Positions 30,026 to 38,342 of a stretch of DNA of 64,000 bases are shown piece after piece; positions within the stretch are counted from its first letter, which is position 1, and the number at the start of each line of letters is the position of its first letter. Below the pieces are notes generated by a model, which did no database searches, was not told where the DNA came from, and saw only the letters and a list, made by a program, of their open reading frames with translations. The position numbers and the translations under genes are program-made. This stretch comes from Rariloculus sp965263005 (lineage in GTDB: Bacteria > Pseudomonadota > Gammaproteobacteria > Steroidobacterales > Rariloculaceae), in contig NZ_OZ253579.1 of NCBI RefSeq assembly GCF_965263005.1, positions 248,001-312,000 on the forward strand, in the 5' to 3' direction.

Positions 30026-30934
30026 ATGTTCCACGCGCGCATCTTGCTGATTCGCTCGCCCTCGCTCGTTGCCGCATCCGCGTTGACGTTCAGTGGCATC
30101 GCTCCAGGCAACGCACAGATTCCCGAGCGGACCGATGCGTCTGCGGGCCTCGCGGCAAGCTCCATCGGCAAGCTCACGGAAGCCTCGGCACCTGTCGAGC
30201 TCATCTCGCCGCGAATTCGTGCTCAGCCGGTCGAGGCTGCCACACACACGATACCGTTCGAAGCGGTGCGTGCGTTCTTCTCCGGGTCCACCGTTCTCGA
30301 CAGCGGCCAGCTCGACGTGGCGCCCTACATTTTCGCCAACGTCGAGGGACTCCTCGCGAGTGCAGGCCGCGACGTCTACGTGCGTGGAACTCAAGCGCCT
30401 GCCGGCACGGTATTTGACATCGTGCACGTCGGCGAGCCGCTCGTGGACCCCGACGACGGCGATGTGCTCGGCTACGAAGGTATCCACGTCGGCCGGGGCC
30501 GCGTGCGCCGTGCCGGCGATCCGGCCACGGTAACTCTGACCCAGTCGTCTCGCGAAGCTTTGATCGGGGACTATCTGTTGAGCGCGGAGCGCGTTGCTCC
30601 AGTCGACTTCCTGACACGCGTGCCGGGCACCAGTATCGATGGGAGGATCATCTCGGTCGTCGACGGCGTGGACCTCATCGGCCAGTATCAGGTCGTCGTA
30701 TTGAACCGCGGCGCTCGCCACGGGCTGGAGCCCGGCCATGTCCTGCGCGCGTACAAGACCGGAAGAGTCGTGTCGGATACCGCCAATCGAGGGCGTTTCG
30801 CCGAGAAAGTGCGCTTGCCGGACGAGCCGGCCGGATCAATGATGGTGTTCCGCGTTTACGACCGAATGAGCCATGCACTCATCCTGGAGGCGACCAGCGC
30901 GATCAGCGTGCTCGATACGGTACGCAATCCCTAG
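30026..30934 (+). CDS. LysM-lineage exported protein lacking its LysM domain
   Basis: 302-residue protein of the family usually encoded divergently from def and upstream of dprA. The conserved C-terminal body is complete (EAVRAFF, PYIFANVEG, YVRGTQAP, VLGYEGIHVG, IGDYLLSAER, GRIISVVDGV, GQYQVVVLNRG, HGLEPGHVL, MMVFRVYDRMSHALILEAT, VLDTVRNP). Homologues carry an N-terminal LysM (KGDTLWDIA-like, then a DPW..PEIW stretch) that binds peptidoglycan. Here the signal-like N-terminus (about 1-30) runs straight into about 30 residues of linker, with no LysM in any frame upstream. The UAG stop is part of the edge of a 160-bp repeat. Confidence 0.78.
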   Translation: MFHARILLIRSPSLVAASALTFSGIAPGNAQIPERTDASAGLAASSIGKLTEASAPVELISPRIRAQPVEAATHTIPFEAVRAFFSGSTVLDSGQLDVAPYIFANVEGLLASAGRDVYVRGTQAPAGTVFDIVHVGEPLVDPDDGDVLGYEGIHVGRGRVRRAGDPATVTLTQSSREALIGDYLLSAERVAPVDFLTRVPGTSIDGRIISVVDGVDLIGQYQVVVLNRGARHGLEPGHVLRAYKTGRVVSDTANRGRFAEKVRLPDEPAGSMMVFRVYDRMSHALILEATSAISVLDTVRNP

Positions 30935-31093
30935 CAGCCCGTGGCAAAAGTCCCGCTGCATTCGACCGGCGATGCATCCCGCCCGCCTACGTTGCTCGTC
31001 GGTCGAATATTCCCGATATTCTCCCTCTTCGCGCCTTGCCGGCCGGGCGCCTCGCCGGTCTCGGTGCGACGCGGGACCTTTGCCACGGGCTGC
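30934..31093. repeat. Full-length (160 bp) palindromic intergenic repeat
   Basis: The element starts GCAGCCCGTGGCAAAA and ends with the complementary TTTGCCACGGGCTGC (one base altered near the right end), so the two ends can pair. Inside are a second inverted pair (TCGACCGGCGATGCA with TCGTCGGTCGA) and a short palindrome GAATATTCCCGATATTC. It is near-identical (about nine differences by eye) to the copy at 53655-53814. It fills the gap between the LysM-lineage gene and dprA and may act as a transcript-end or mRNA-stabilising structure. Confidence 0.88.
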
Positions 31094-31119
31094 CGGCAAG
31101 CGCAATTCGCTGCTCTGCG

Positions 31120-32241
31120 ATGGCGCTTGACGCTTGGCTTACGCTTCTGCAGGCCCTGCCGTGCGCAACGGCGACGCGGCGCGCGGCGCTGCGAGAAGCA
31201 GGCTCGGCCGAAGCTTTGCTCGCGATGCCGGCTCCGGAGCTCGTCACGAGAGGGATTCCGCACTCCAAGGTCGAGCGGCTTGGCGCTCCGGATCAGGACA
31301 CGATTTCGCGCTGGCGCCGGTGGCTCGACGATCCCGGCCACGCCCTGATCACGCTCGACGCGCCGGCTTATCCCGATCTGCTCAGAGAAGTTCCCGATGC
31401 GCCGCTCGCGCTCTGGGTCGACGGCTCCAACCACGCGCTGCTCCGTATGCCGCAGCTCGCGATCGTCGGCAGCCGTAATCCGACTTCAGGCGGCCGGGCC
31501 AACGCCGAGGATTTCGCGGAATTCCTGAGCGGCCGTGGTCTGACGATCACGAGCGGACTCGCTACGGGCATCGACAGCGCGAGCCACCGCGGCGCGATCG
31601 GCGGAATCGGCGGGACGATCGCGGTGCTCGGCTGCGGCATCGACACCGTGTATCCGCGCCGGAACCGCAAGCTCGCGGCCAGGATCGCCGAGTTCGGGCT
31701 CATCGTATCGGAGTATCCGCCCGGCACGCCTGTACGCCCGTACCAATTCCCGCAGCGCAACCGCATCATTGCGGGCCTCTCGCTCGGCACGCTCGTCGTC
31801 GAGGCGACGCGACGCAGCGGCTCGCTGATCACCGCACGGCTTGCCGCGGATTACGGCCGCGAAGTGTTCGCGATTCCGGGCTCCATACACAATCCTCTGG
31901 CAAGAGGCTGCCACAAGCTGATCCGCGACGGTGCAGGCATCATCGAGGACGGGAACGACGTGTTGACGGAGCTCGCGCCCCAGCTCGTACCCCGGCTCGC
32001 GCCTGCCGACGATGACCGTCCGGGCGGATCGCGGTTTTGCGAGAACCCGCTGGCCGACGATCCAGCGTACACCAAGGTGTTGGACCTGCTGGGTTTTGAG
32101 CCCGTGCGGGTCGCAGATCTACATGACAGAGCCGGATTGACGGCAGCGGAGCTTTCCTCCATGCTGCTGCTCCTGGAAATGGGCGGGGTCGTCGAAGCGT
32201 TGCCCGGTGCACGTTATTGCCGCTTGGTGAAGAGAAGCTGA
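31120..32241 (+). CDS. dprA: DNA-processing protein DprA
   Basis: Protects incoming single-stranded DNA and loads RecA in natural transformation. It has 373 residues from ATG 31120; an earlier in-frame ATG (31036) lies inside the palindromic repeat and encodes repeat-derived residues, so it is rejected. It has the N-terminal SAM-like helices, the Rossmann core with AIVGSRNPTSGG, SGLATGIDSASHRGA, AVLGCGIDTVYPRRN and SEYPPGTPVRPYQFPQRNRIIAGLS, and a C-terminal winged helix (about 310-370). Its TGA overlaps the smg ATG by one base. Confidence 0.94.
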   Translation: MALDAWLTLLQALPCATATRRAALREAGSAEALLAMPAPELVTRGIPHSKVERLGAPDQDTISRWRRWLDDPGHALITLDAPAYPDLLREVPDAPLALWVDGSNHALLRMPQLAIVGSRNPTSGGRANAEDFAEFLSGRGLTITSGLATGIDSASHRGAIGGIGGTIAVLGCGIDTVYPRRNRKLAARIAEFGLIVSEYPPGTPVRPYQFPQRNRIIAGLSLGTLVVEATRRSGSLITARLAADYGREVFAIPGSIHNPLARGCHKLIRDGAGIIEDGNDVLTELAPQLVPRLAPADDDRPGGSRFCENPLADDPAYTKVLDLLGFEPVRVADLHDRAGLTAAELSSMLLLLEMGGVVEALPGARYCRLVKRS

Positions 32242-32714
32242 TGAAGGAAACGGTACTCGACGTGCTTATGTACCTGTTCGAATCGTTCGTCGATAGCGAG
32301 GATGAACCGGAACCGGATCGAAACGAGCTCAGAGACGAGCTCGAGCTGGCCGGCTTTGGTGCCCGGGAGATCGATCGCGCGCTGGACTGGCTCGATGGCT
32401 TGAACGCGGAGGAAGTCGCCGCGAGCGATGCGCCCCGCACGGCCGCGATAAGAGTCTACGACCGCGCCGAGCAGGAAAGGCTCGATGCGGCGTCGAGGGG
32501 CTACCTGTTGCATCTGGAGCAGGTCGGGATTCTCGCGCCGCCGCAGCGCGAGCTCGCGATCGACCGGCTGCTCGCGCTCGACAACGAGGAAATCGATGTC
32601 GAGCACATCAAGTGGGTCGTCATGATGGTCTTGTTCAGTCAACCCGGTCACGAGCAGGCTTACGCGCAGATGGAGGATCTCGTGTTCGCGGAAGATCCGG
32701 GCTGGGTGCACTGA
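32241..32714 (+). CDS. smg: DUF494 family protein Smg
   Basis: 157-residue acidic helical protein of the DUF494/Smg family. It starts MKETVLDVLMYLFESF and ends with the conserved KWVVMMVLFSQPGHEQAYAQMEDLVF block. Function is not established; the gene travels with dprA and topA in gamma- and betaproteobacteria, as here. The ATG at 32241 overlaps the dprA stop (TGATG), indicating coupled translation. Confidence 0.94.
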   Translation: MKETVLDVLMYLFESFVDSEDEPEPDRNELRDELELAGFGAREIDRALDWLDGLNAEEVAASDAPRTAAIRVYDRAEQERLDAASRGYLLHLEQVGILAPPQRELAIDRLLALDNEEIDVEHIKWVVMMVLFSQPGHEQAYAQMEDLVFAEDPGWVH

Positions 32715-32892
32715 TCCCTCGTCATCGCGGCGGCATGTTGATTCCGTCCAACTGACCCATGCATGACACTAGCGCGCCTTTCGGATGCCATGAGGGCGGC
32801 GCGAGCCCGCAGTGCGCCGATTCTGTCATTTGCGCCGTGGCGCTCATCCGCGGGACCGCTGGTTCGGCCCGATCCAACAGCGTTATCGAGCC

Positions 32893-35421
32893 ATGAGCAA
32901 GAATCTGGTAATCGTCGAATCTCCTGCCAAGGCGCGCACGATCGAGAAATATCTCGGCAGGGACTTCGAAGTCCTCGCTTCGTACGGGCACGTCCGGGAT
33001 CTCGTGCCGAAGGACGGCGCAGTCGATCCCGAGCGCGGCTTCGCCATGAAGTACCGGCTCATCGAAAGGAACGAGAGGCACGTCGAGAAAATCGCGAGAG
33101 CCGTCAGGAAGGCTGACGCAGTCTACCTCGCGACCGACCCCGATCGCGAAGGCGAGGCGATCTCCTGGCACATCTACGAGGTCCTCAAGGAACGCAAGCT
33201 GCTCGATTCGAAGCCCGTCAACCGGGTCGTGTTCCACGAAATCACGAAGCGCGCGATCCAGGAAGCGATCAAACGCCCCCGACCGCTTTCCGCGGCGCTC
33301 GTCAACGCCCAGCAAGCCCGCCGGGCGCTCGATTATCTTGTCGGCTTCAACCTCTCGCCGCTGCTTTGGAAGAAGGTGCGGCGCGGCCTGTCGGCCGGCA
33401 GGGTGCAGAGTCCGGCCCTGAGATTGATCGTCGAGCGCGAAGACGAGATAAACGCGTTCCAGGCGCGCGAGTATTGGACGATCGAAGCGATCACCGGGCA
33501 CGAGTCGCAGGAATTCAGCGCCCGACTGTCAGTGTTCGACGGCAAGAAGGTCGAACAATTCACGTTCACCGACGAGGCGAGCGTTCGCGCTGCCGAGCGC
33601 GTCATCGCCGATACGGCCGCGCCGACGGCGAAGGGCGCTCCCCCGACTGCGGGCACGCGCGGTGTCCTGACCTGTGCCAAGGTCGACAAGAAACAGCGGC
33701 GCCGGAATCCGGATGCGCCGTTCATTACGTCGACCTTGCAGCAGGAAGCCTCACGCAAGCTGGGATTCAGCGCGCAGAAGACAATGTCCGTTGCGCAGCG
33801 CCTGTACGAAGGCATCGATACGGGTGAAGGGACGATCGGCCTGATCACTTACATGCGAACGGACTCGGTGACGCTCGCGGCCGATGCCCTGGCCGAGCTG
33901 CGCCAGGTCATTGCCGGGCGTTACGGCGCCGAGAGCCTGCCCGACAGTCCGCGGCAGTACAAGACCAAGGCGCGTAACGCCCAGGAAGCGCACGAGGCCA
34001 TCAGACCGACCTCGGCTAGCCGGACTCCGGGTTCGCTCAGGCGGTATCTCGACAAGGACCAGCACAATCTCTACGAGCTGATCTGGAAGCGCACGGTCGC
34101 CTGCCAGATGATCCCCGCGCTCTTCAACACCGTAGGCCTCGATCTCGCCGCCGGGCCGTCGCCGTCGAGCGGCCTCGTGTTCCGCGCTACGGGATCGGTG
34201 CTCGTGAATCCCGGCTTCCTGGCCGTCTATCGAGGAGACCGCGCTAAAGCCATTGAGGAAGACCGGGACCGGATTCTGCCTCCGATCGAGGAGGGCGAGC
34301 ATCTGATCCTCAAGGATATTGCCAGCGAGCAGCACTTCACCGAGCCGCCGCCCAGGTACTCCGAGGCGACGCTCGTCAAGGTCCTCGAGGAGTTCGGGAT
34401 CGGGCGGCCTTCGACCTACGCGTCGATCATTTCGACGCTGCGCAACCGGGAGTACGTCGAGATGGCGGCCAAGCGGTTCGAGCCGACCGACGTTGGACGG
34501 CTCGTCAACCGCTTCCTTACGGAGTTCTTCTCGCAGTATGTCGACTATGAATTCACGGCGAAGATGGAGAACTCGCTCGACGAGATATCGCGCGGCGAAA
34601 CGGATTGGATTCCGTTGCTTGACGAGTTCTGGCGGCCGTTCAGCGCGCTAGTCGAACGTACCGAGAGCTCGGTGACGCGCGAGCAGGTGTCGCAGGCCCG
34701 AATTCTCGGCGAGCAACCAGGGAGCGGCCGGCCTGTCAGCGTGCGCATGGGACGCTACGGTCCGTTCGTGCAGGTCGGCACGAGGGACGACGCCGAGAAA
34801 CCGCTGTTCGCAAGCTTGAGGCCCGGCCAGAAAATGGACCGGATCACGTTCGACGAAGCGCTTGAGCTCATCGGGCAAACGCAGGCTGGAGTGCTCGGCG
34901 AAGATCCCCGGACCGGCCGGCCGGTCAGCGTGCGCGTGGGACGCTACGGTCCGTTCGTGCAGGTCGGCACGAGGGACGACGCCGAGAAACCGCTGTTCGC
35001 GAGCTTGAGGCCCGGCCAGAAAATTGACGAGATTACGCTCGATGGAGCGCTCGAGCTCATCGAGGAAAAGAGGATCGCCGACGCTAACCGCCTCATCCAG
35101 GACTTCGACGAAGCCGGCATCCAGGTGCTCAACGGCCGCTACGGGCCTTACGTCACGGACAAGAAAAAGAACGCGAAGGTCCCGAGCGAACGCGACCCGG
35201 CGCAGTTGTCGCTCGAGGAGTGCCGGGCGCTGCTCGCGGCGGCCCCCGCGCGCGGCGCGCGCGCAGCCAGGAAGAAGCCCGCGGCCACGAAGACCACCAA
35301 GCGTTCCGCCGGCAAGAAGGCCGCACAGCCAACCGGAACGACCGCCAAGCGTCCGGCGAAAAGGAAATCGAAAAAGAAACGGGGACAGCGCGGCTCGGCG
35401 ACGCGGGACACAAGCGTCTGA
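32893..35421 (+). CDS. topA: DNA topoisomerase I
   Basis: Type IA topoisomerase that relaxes negative supercoils. It has 842 residues from ATG 32893. The TOPRIM domain begins VIVESPAKARTIEKYLG and has the metal site DPDREGE. Catalytic Y320 lies in GLITYMRTDS. The C-terminus carries no four-cysteine zinc ribbons; instead there are three Topo_C-type repeats. The first two are almost identical at the DNA level (34702-34890 and 34891-35079). The protein ends in a long Lys/Ala-rich basic tail (about 790-842), as in mycobacterial and some proteobacterial enzymes. tsaC follows at once. Confidence 0.95.
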   Translation: MSKNLVIVESPAKARTIEKYLGRDFEVLASYGHVRDLVPKDGAVDPERGFAMKYRLIERNERHVEKIARAVRKADAVYLATDPDREGEAISWHIYEVLKERKLLDSKPVNRVVFHEITKRAIQEAIKRPRPLSAALVNAQQARRALDYLVGFNLSPLLWKKVRRGLSAGRVQSPALRLIVEREDEINAFQAREYWTIEAITGHESQEFSARLSVFDGKKVEQFTFTDEASVRAAERVIADTAAPTAKGAPPTAGTRGVLTCAKVDKKQRRRNPDAPFITSTLQQEASRKLGFSAQKTMSVAQRLYEGIDTGEGTIGLITYMRTDSVTLAADALAELRQVIAGRYGAESLPDSPRQYKTKARNAQEAHEAIRPTSASRTPGSLRRYLDKDQHNLYELIWKRTVACQMIPALFNTVGLDLAAGPSPSSGLVFRATGSVLVNPGFLAVYRGDRAKAIEEDRDRILPPIEEGEHLILKDIASEQHFTEPPPRYSEATLVKVLEEFGIGRPSTYASIISTLRNREYVEMAAKRFEPTDVGRLVNRFLTEFFSQYVDYEFTAKMENSLDEISRGETDWIPLLDEFWRPFSALVERTESSVTREQVSQARILGEQPGSGRPVSVRMGRYGPFVQVGTRDDAEKPLFASLRPGQKMDRITFDEALELIGQTQAGVLGEDPRTGRPVSVRVGRYGPFVQVGTRDDAEKPLFASLRPGQKIDEITLDGALELIEEKRIADANRLIQDFDEAGIQVLNGRYGPYVTDKKKNAKVPSERDPAQLSLEECRALLAAAPARGARAARKKPAATKTTKRSAGKKAAQPTGTTAKRPAKRKSKKKRGQRGSATRDTSV
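34702..35079 (+). repeat. 189-bp in-frame tandem duplication within topA
   Basis: Two adjacent 189-base units, each encoding a 63-residue Topo_C-type repeat (I/VLGE..., GRYGPFVQVGTRDDAEKP, FASLRPGQK). The central ~110 bases differ at only a few positions, so the duplication or gene conversion is recent. Confidence 0.88.
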
Positions 35422-35425
35422 GACC

Positions 35426-35983
35426 TTGGCCTCGAAACTGCACATCGATCGCGCGGCGCGCACCGTGCTTGCCGGCGGCATCGTCGCCTATCCCACGGAG
35501 GCCGTATATGGGCTGGGCTGCCTTCCGTTCGAGCACGACGCCGTAAGGCGCCTCATTGCGCTCAAGCAACGTTCGCGGCGCAAGGGCTTTGTACTGATCG
35601 CGGCTGAGCTCGGGCAGCTCGACGACATCGTCATCCTGCCGGAAAGGCCGCTCCGCGACGAGATACTCGCAAGCTGGCCTGGCCCGGTCACATGGTCGCT
35701 GCCGGCCCGGTCCCGAATGCCGGATTGGCTCACTGGCGGCCGAGAGACAGTCGCGGTTCGCGTCACGCGTCATCCGCTGGCGAGCCTGCTTTGTCGACGG
35801 GCAGGCCACGCACTTGTTTCGACAAGCGCGAATCTGAGCGGGCGGGCGCCGCTCAGAAGCGTGCTTCAGGTCCGCCGCGAGTTCGGCGCGCTCGTCGATT
35901 ACGTGCTGCCGGGCGCGCTCGGCGATCTGACTCGACCGACGGTGATCAGGGACGGGCGAACGGGAGCGACTCTGCGGGCATAG
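35426..35983 (+). CDS. tsaC: Threonylcarbamoyl-AMP synthase (TsaC/YrdC)
   Basis: Makes threonylcarbamoyl-AMP from threonine, bicarbonate and ATP for the t6A modification of tRNA. About 185 residues from TTG 35426, four bases after the topA stop. The YrdC fold is shown by GGIVAYPTEAVYGLGCLPF, the KQRSRRKGFVLIA nucleotide-binding stretch, a WPGPVTWSLPA loop, AVRVTRHPLA and LVSTSANLSG. It is the short TsaC form, without the extra Sua5 domain. The frame is open upstream within topA, so the non-AUG start is chosen by where family similarity begins. Confidence 0.93.
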   Translation: MASKLHIDRAARTVLAGGIVAYPTEAVYGLGCLPFEHDAVRRLIALKQRSRRKGFVLIAAELGQLDDIVILPERPLRDEILASWPGPVTWSLPARSRMPDWLTGGRETVAVRVTRHPLASLLCRRAGHALVSTSANLSGRAPLRSVLQVRREFGALVDYVLPGALGDLTRPTVIRDGRTGATLRA

Positions 35984-36266
35984 TCAGCATTTGCTTCGTC
36001 GGACCACCGGTGCCGGGCGACCTTCAAACGTGAATCGCAGTCGTCCGGGCGAGTTCAAAATGGCCTATCATCGAGCGCCCGGACAGCGGCGACCCGGCTG
36101 CCTGGACACTGAAACGACTTTCGAGCTTACGGTCGGGCTCGTTCAGTGCGGTTGACAGCCGGCTGGACCGACCGGGCACCAGCCACCTTGGAATCAAGGC
36201 ACGACAACGATGAAACAGCGAACACTCCGAGTCGCCGATCAAGCTGAGTAGCCGAGGACGTCAAAG

Positions 36267-37331
36267 ATGCGCACCGCCGCCGAGGAACTCGCTCTTGCCG
36301 CACAGTGCGACGCAAACGGTGCGCACGACGACGCCGTCAATGCGCTGGCGCGGGCAACGAAACTCGGGGACGTTGAGGCGACGACGCGGCTCGCCAAGCG
36401 ATTGATCGTCGGAAACGACGCTCCGCTGTTGCCGACCGAAGGCGCCCGCCTGCTGTTCGACGCAGTCAATCGCGGTGGTGCCGAAGCGGCCGCCAAGCTC
36501 GCCGTTCTCGCGGCCGCCGGCGCTTATGTCGAACCGAGCCTGGATCACGCCTTCCGGCTCATCTCGCTCTCCGCACAACGCGGCTGGGCACCGGCGCGAT
36601 CCCAACTGCTCGCTTTGACGGAAGATCGCGCGCTCGCATCTGTCGCCGACGGCGCAGCGACTCCCGAAAACTATTGGCAACGTTTAACCGACAGCATCGA
36701 CATCGAGGGTTGGACGCAGGCGCCCGCGGGCAAGACCTTGCACGAGTCACCGCTCATTCGATCGTTCGAAACACTGATTTCGGACAAGGTCTGCCAGTGG
36801 CTGATCGATGTTTCGCACGACCGGCTCAAGCGCGCACTCGTATACGACGCTGTCGGCGGCAAGGACCACGCCGACAAGAACCGCACGAACAGTTGGGCCC
36901 AGTTCGATCTTATGGGCAGCGAGTTGATCCACTTGCTCGTGCAAAAGCGCATGGAAGCGGCCAGCGGATTGCCGTCATACAACATGGAAGCGACGGCCGT
37001 ACTGCATTACGCCGTCGGCGAGGAAATAACGAATCATTTCGATTTCGTCGATCCGAGTATCCCGAACTACGAGCAGGAACTCGAAAAGAACGGTCAGCGC
37101 ATCATGACCTTTCTGATCTATCTCAACGACGACTACGAACATGGCGAGACGGAGTTTCCTAAGCTCGGTGTCATGCACAAGGGCCGCCGCGGGGAAGGGC
37201 TTTACTTCATCAATGCCCTGGCCAACGGCGCACCGGATCCGCGCACCGTTCATGCCGGACGTCGTACCGTCAATGGCGAGAAGTGGATCGTCTCGCAGTT
37301 CGTCCGCAATCGCCGTGTGCTCGGCCTGTAG
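36267..37331 (+). CDS. 2OG-Fe(II) oxygenase (prolyl 4-hydroxylase-like) with Sel1-like N-terminus
   Basis: 354-residue protein. The first ~125 residues form helical Sel1/TPR-like repeats (AVNALARATKLGDVEATTRLAK, LLFDAVNRGGAEAAAKLA). The C-terminal ~190 residues are a prolyl-4-hydroxylase-type double-stranded beta-helix with the iron ligands H257 and D259 (ITNHFDFVDP) and distal H329 (RTVHAGRRTVNGEKWIVSQF), whose following basic residue should hold 2-oxoglutarate. The substrate is probably a protein or peptide proline, but this is family inference. It stands alone: 283 gene-free bases precede it, within which I see only an unsupported 13-codon frame at 36210-36251. Confidence 0.88.
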   Translation: MRTAAEELALAAQCDANGAHDDAVNALARATKLGDVEATTRLAKRLIVGNDAPLLPTEGARLLFDAVNRGGAEAAAKLAVLAAAGAYVEPSLDHAFRLISLSAQRGWAPARSQLLALTEDRALASVADGAATPENYWQRLTDSIDIEGWTQAPAGKTLHESPLIRSFETLISDKVCQWLIDVSHDRLKRALVYDAVGGKDHADKNRTNSWAQFDLMGSELIHLLVQKRMEAASGLPSYNMEATAVLHYAVGEEITNHFDFVDPSIPNYEQELEKNGQRIMTFLIYLNDDYEHGETEFPKLGVMHKGRRGEGLYFINALANGAPDPRTVHAGRRTVNGEKWIVSQFVRNRRVLGL

Positions 37332-37397
37332 CACTTGACGACGGCAAGCGGCCGCTCGGGAACGAGCTCGGCGGGCGCAATACCCGGAAAGCCTGCT

Positions 37398-38342
37398 TTA
37401 CTGGAACGGATCGCGCGGCTCAATGACGCCGCAGGGGTCGGCGTGGATGATGACCTCGGCGGCCGGGAAGCGCTGCCGGACGGCATGCTCGACCTCGTCG
37501 CAGATCTGGTGAGCGCCGATCAGCGTAAGTTCGGCGTCGAGTTCCAGATGAAACTGGATGAATTGCGAGGCACCGGCAGACCGCGTGCGGATATCGTGCA
37601 CGCCGACTACGGCCGGATGCGCCGTTGCTACTTCGACGATGCCTTCGCGCACCTCGCCCGGCAACTCCCGATCCAGCAGCACGTCGATGGCTTGAACCGT
37701 GATCGTGCGGACGCTTGCGAAGATCAGCACGACGATGACGAGGCCGAGCAGCGGGTCGGCTGCATACCACCCCAGGCGCGTGTTCAGGAAAATCGCGGCG
37801 AGGACCGCGATCGCCGTGAGAATGTCAGCCTTGTAATGGACCAGGTCGGCGCCGATCGCGATCGATCCCGTGCGTATGACGACATAGCGCTGAAACGCGA
37901 CGAGCCCGAGCGTCAACACCAGCGATCCGGCCATGACCGCGATGCCTGTTGCGGGGTCGCTGATCTCGGCCGGCGACAGCAATCGCACCAGCGCCGTGAT
38001 GCCCACGTAGATCGCGGATCCTGAGACGATCACGGCCTGAATCAGGCACGCGATCGCCTCGGCCTTGCCGTGCCCGAATCGATGCTCGCGGTCCGCCGGC
38101 TCGGTCGCCACTCGTACCGCGAACCACGTGATCAACGACGCGATCAGATCGAGCAGCGAATCGGCCAGCGAGCTCAGCAGCGACACCGAGTCCGTCGCAG
38201 TCCATGCCCAGAGCTTCAAGCCGATCAACGTAAGCGCGACGGTCACCGACGCGGCACCGGCTGACTTGATCAACAGCACCGCGCGCGGATCAGCCACGGC
38301 AACCGGGCCCGTGCGCCGCGGCTCGCGCCCCGCGCGGCTCAC
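37398..38342 (-). CDS. Cation diffusion facilitator (FieF-like) metal transporter
   Basis: Proton-coupled exporter of divalent metals such as Zn2+ or Fe2+. About 314 residues from GTG 38342, whose start overlaps the aminotransferase stop by four bases (GTGA). Six membrane segments carry the transport-site residues in SLADSLLDLIAS and in HYKADILTA (H and D), and DREHRFGHGKAEA matches the conserved loop. The cytoplasmic C-terminal domain (about 225-314) has GVHDIRTRSAG and a His/Asp-containing end, typical of CDF dimers. The metal cannot be assigned from sequence alone. Confidence 0.92.
   Translation of the reverse strand: MSRAGREPRRTGPVAVADPRAVLLIKSAGAASVTVALTLIGLKLWAWTATDSVSLLSSLADSLLDLIASLITWFAVRVATEPADREHRFGHGKAEAIACLIQAVIVSGSAIYVGITALVRLLSPAEISDPATGIAVMAGSLVLTLGLVAFQRYVVIRTGSIAIGADLVHYKADILTAIAVLAAIFLNTRLGWYAADPLLGLVIVVLIFASVRTITVQAIDVLLDRELPGEVREGIVEVATAHPAVVGVHDIRTRSAGASQFIQFHLELDAELTLIGAHQICDEVEHAVRQRFPAAEVIIHADPCGVIEPRDPFQ

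Noticed and set aside
31036..31119. Earlier start for DprA
   Set aside because: These codons belong to the palindromic repeat; DprA similarity begins at ATG 31120.
36210..36251. A 13-codon frame just before the 2OG oxygenase that could be a leader peptide
   Set aside because: No clear ribosome-binding site, no repeated regulatory codons and no attenuator hairpin seen.
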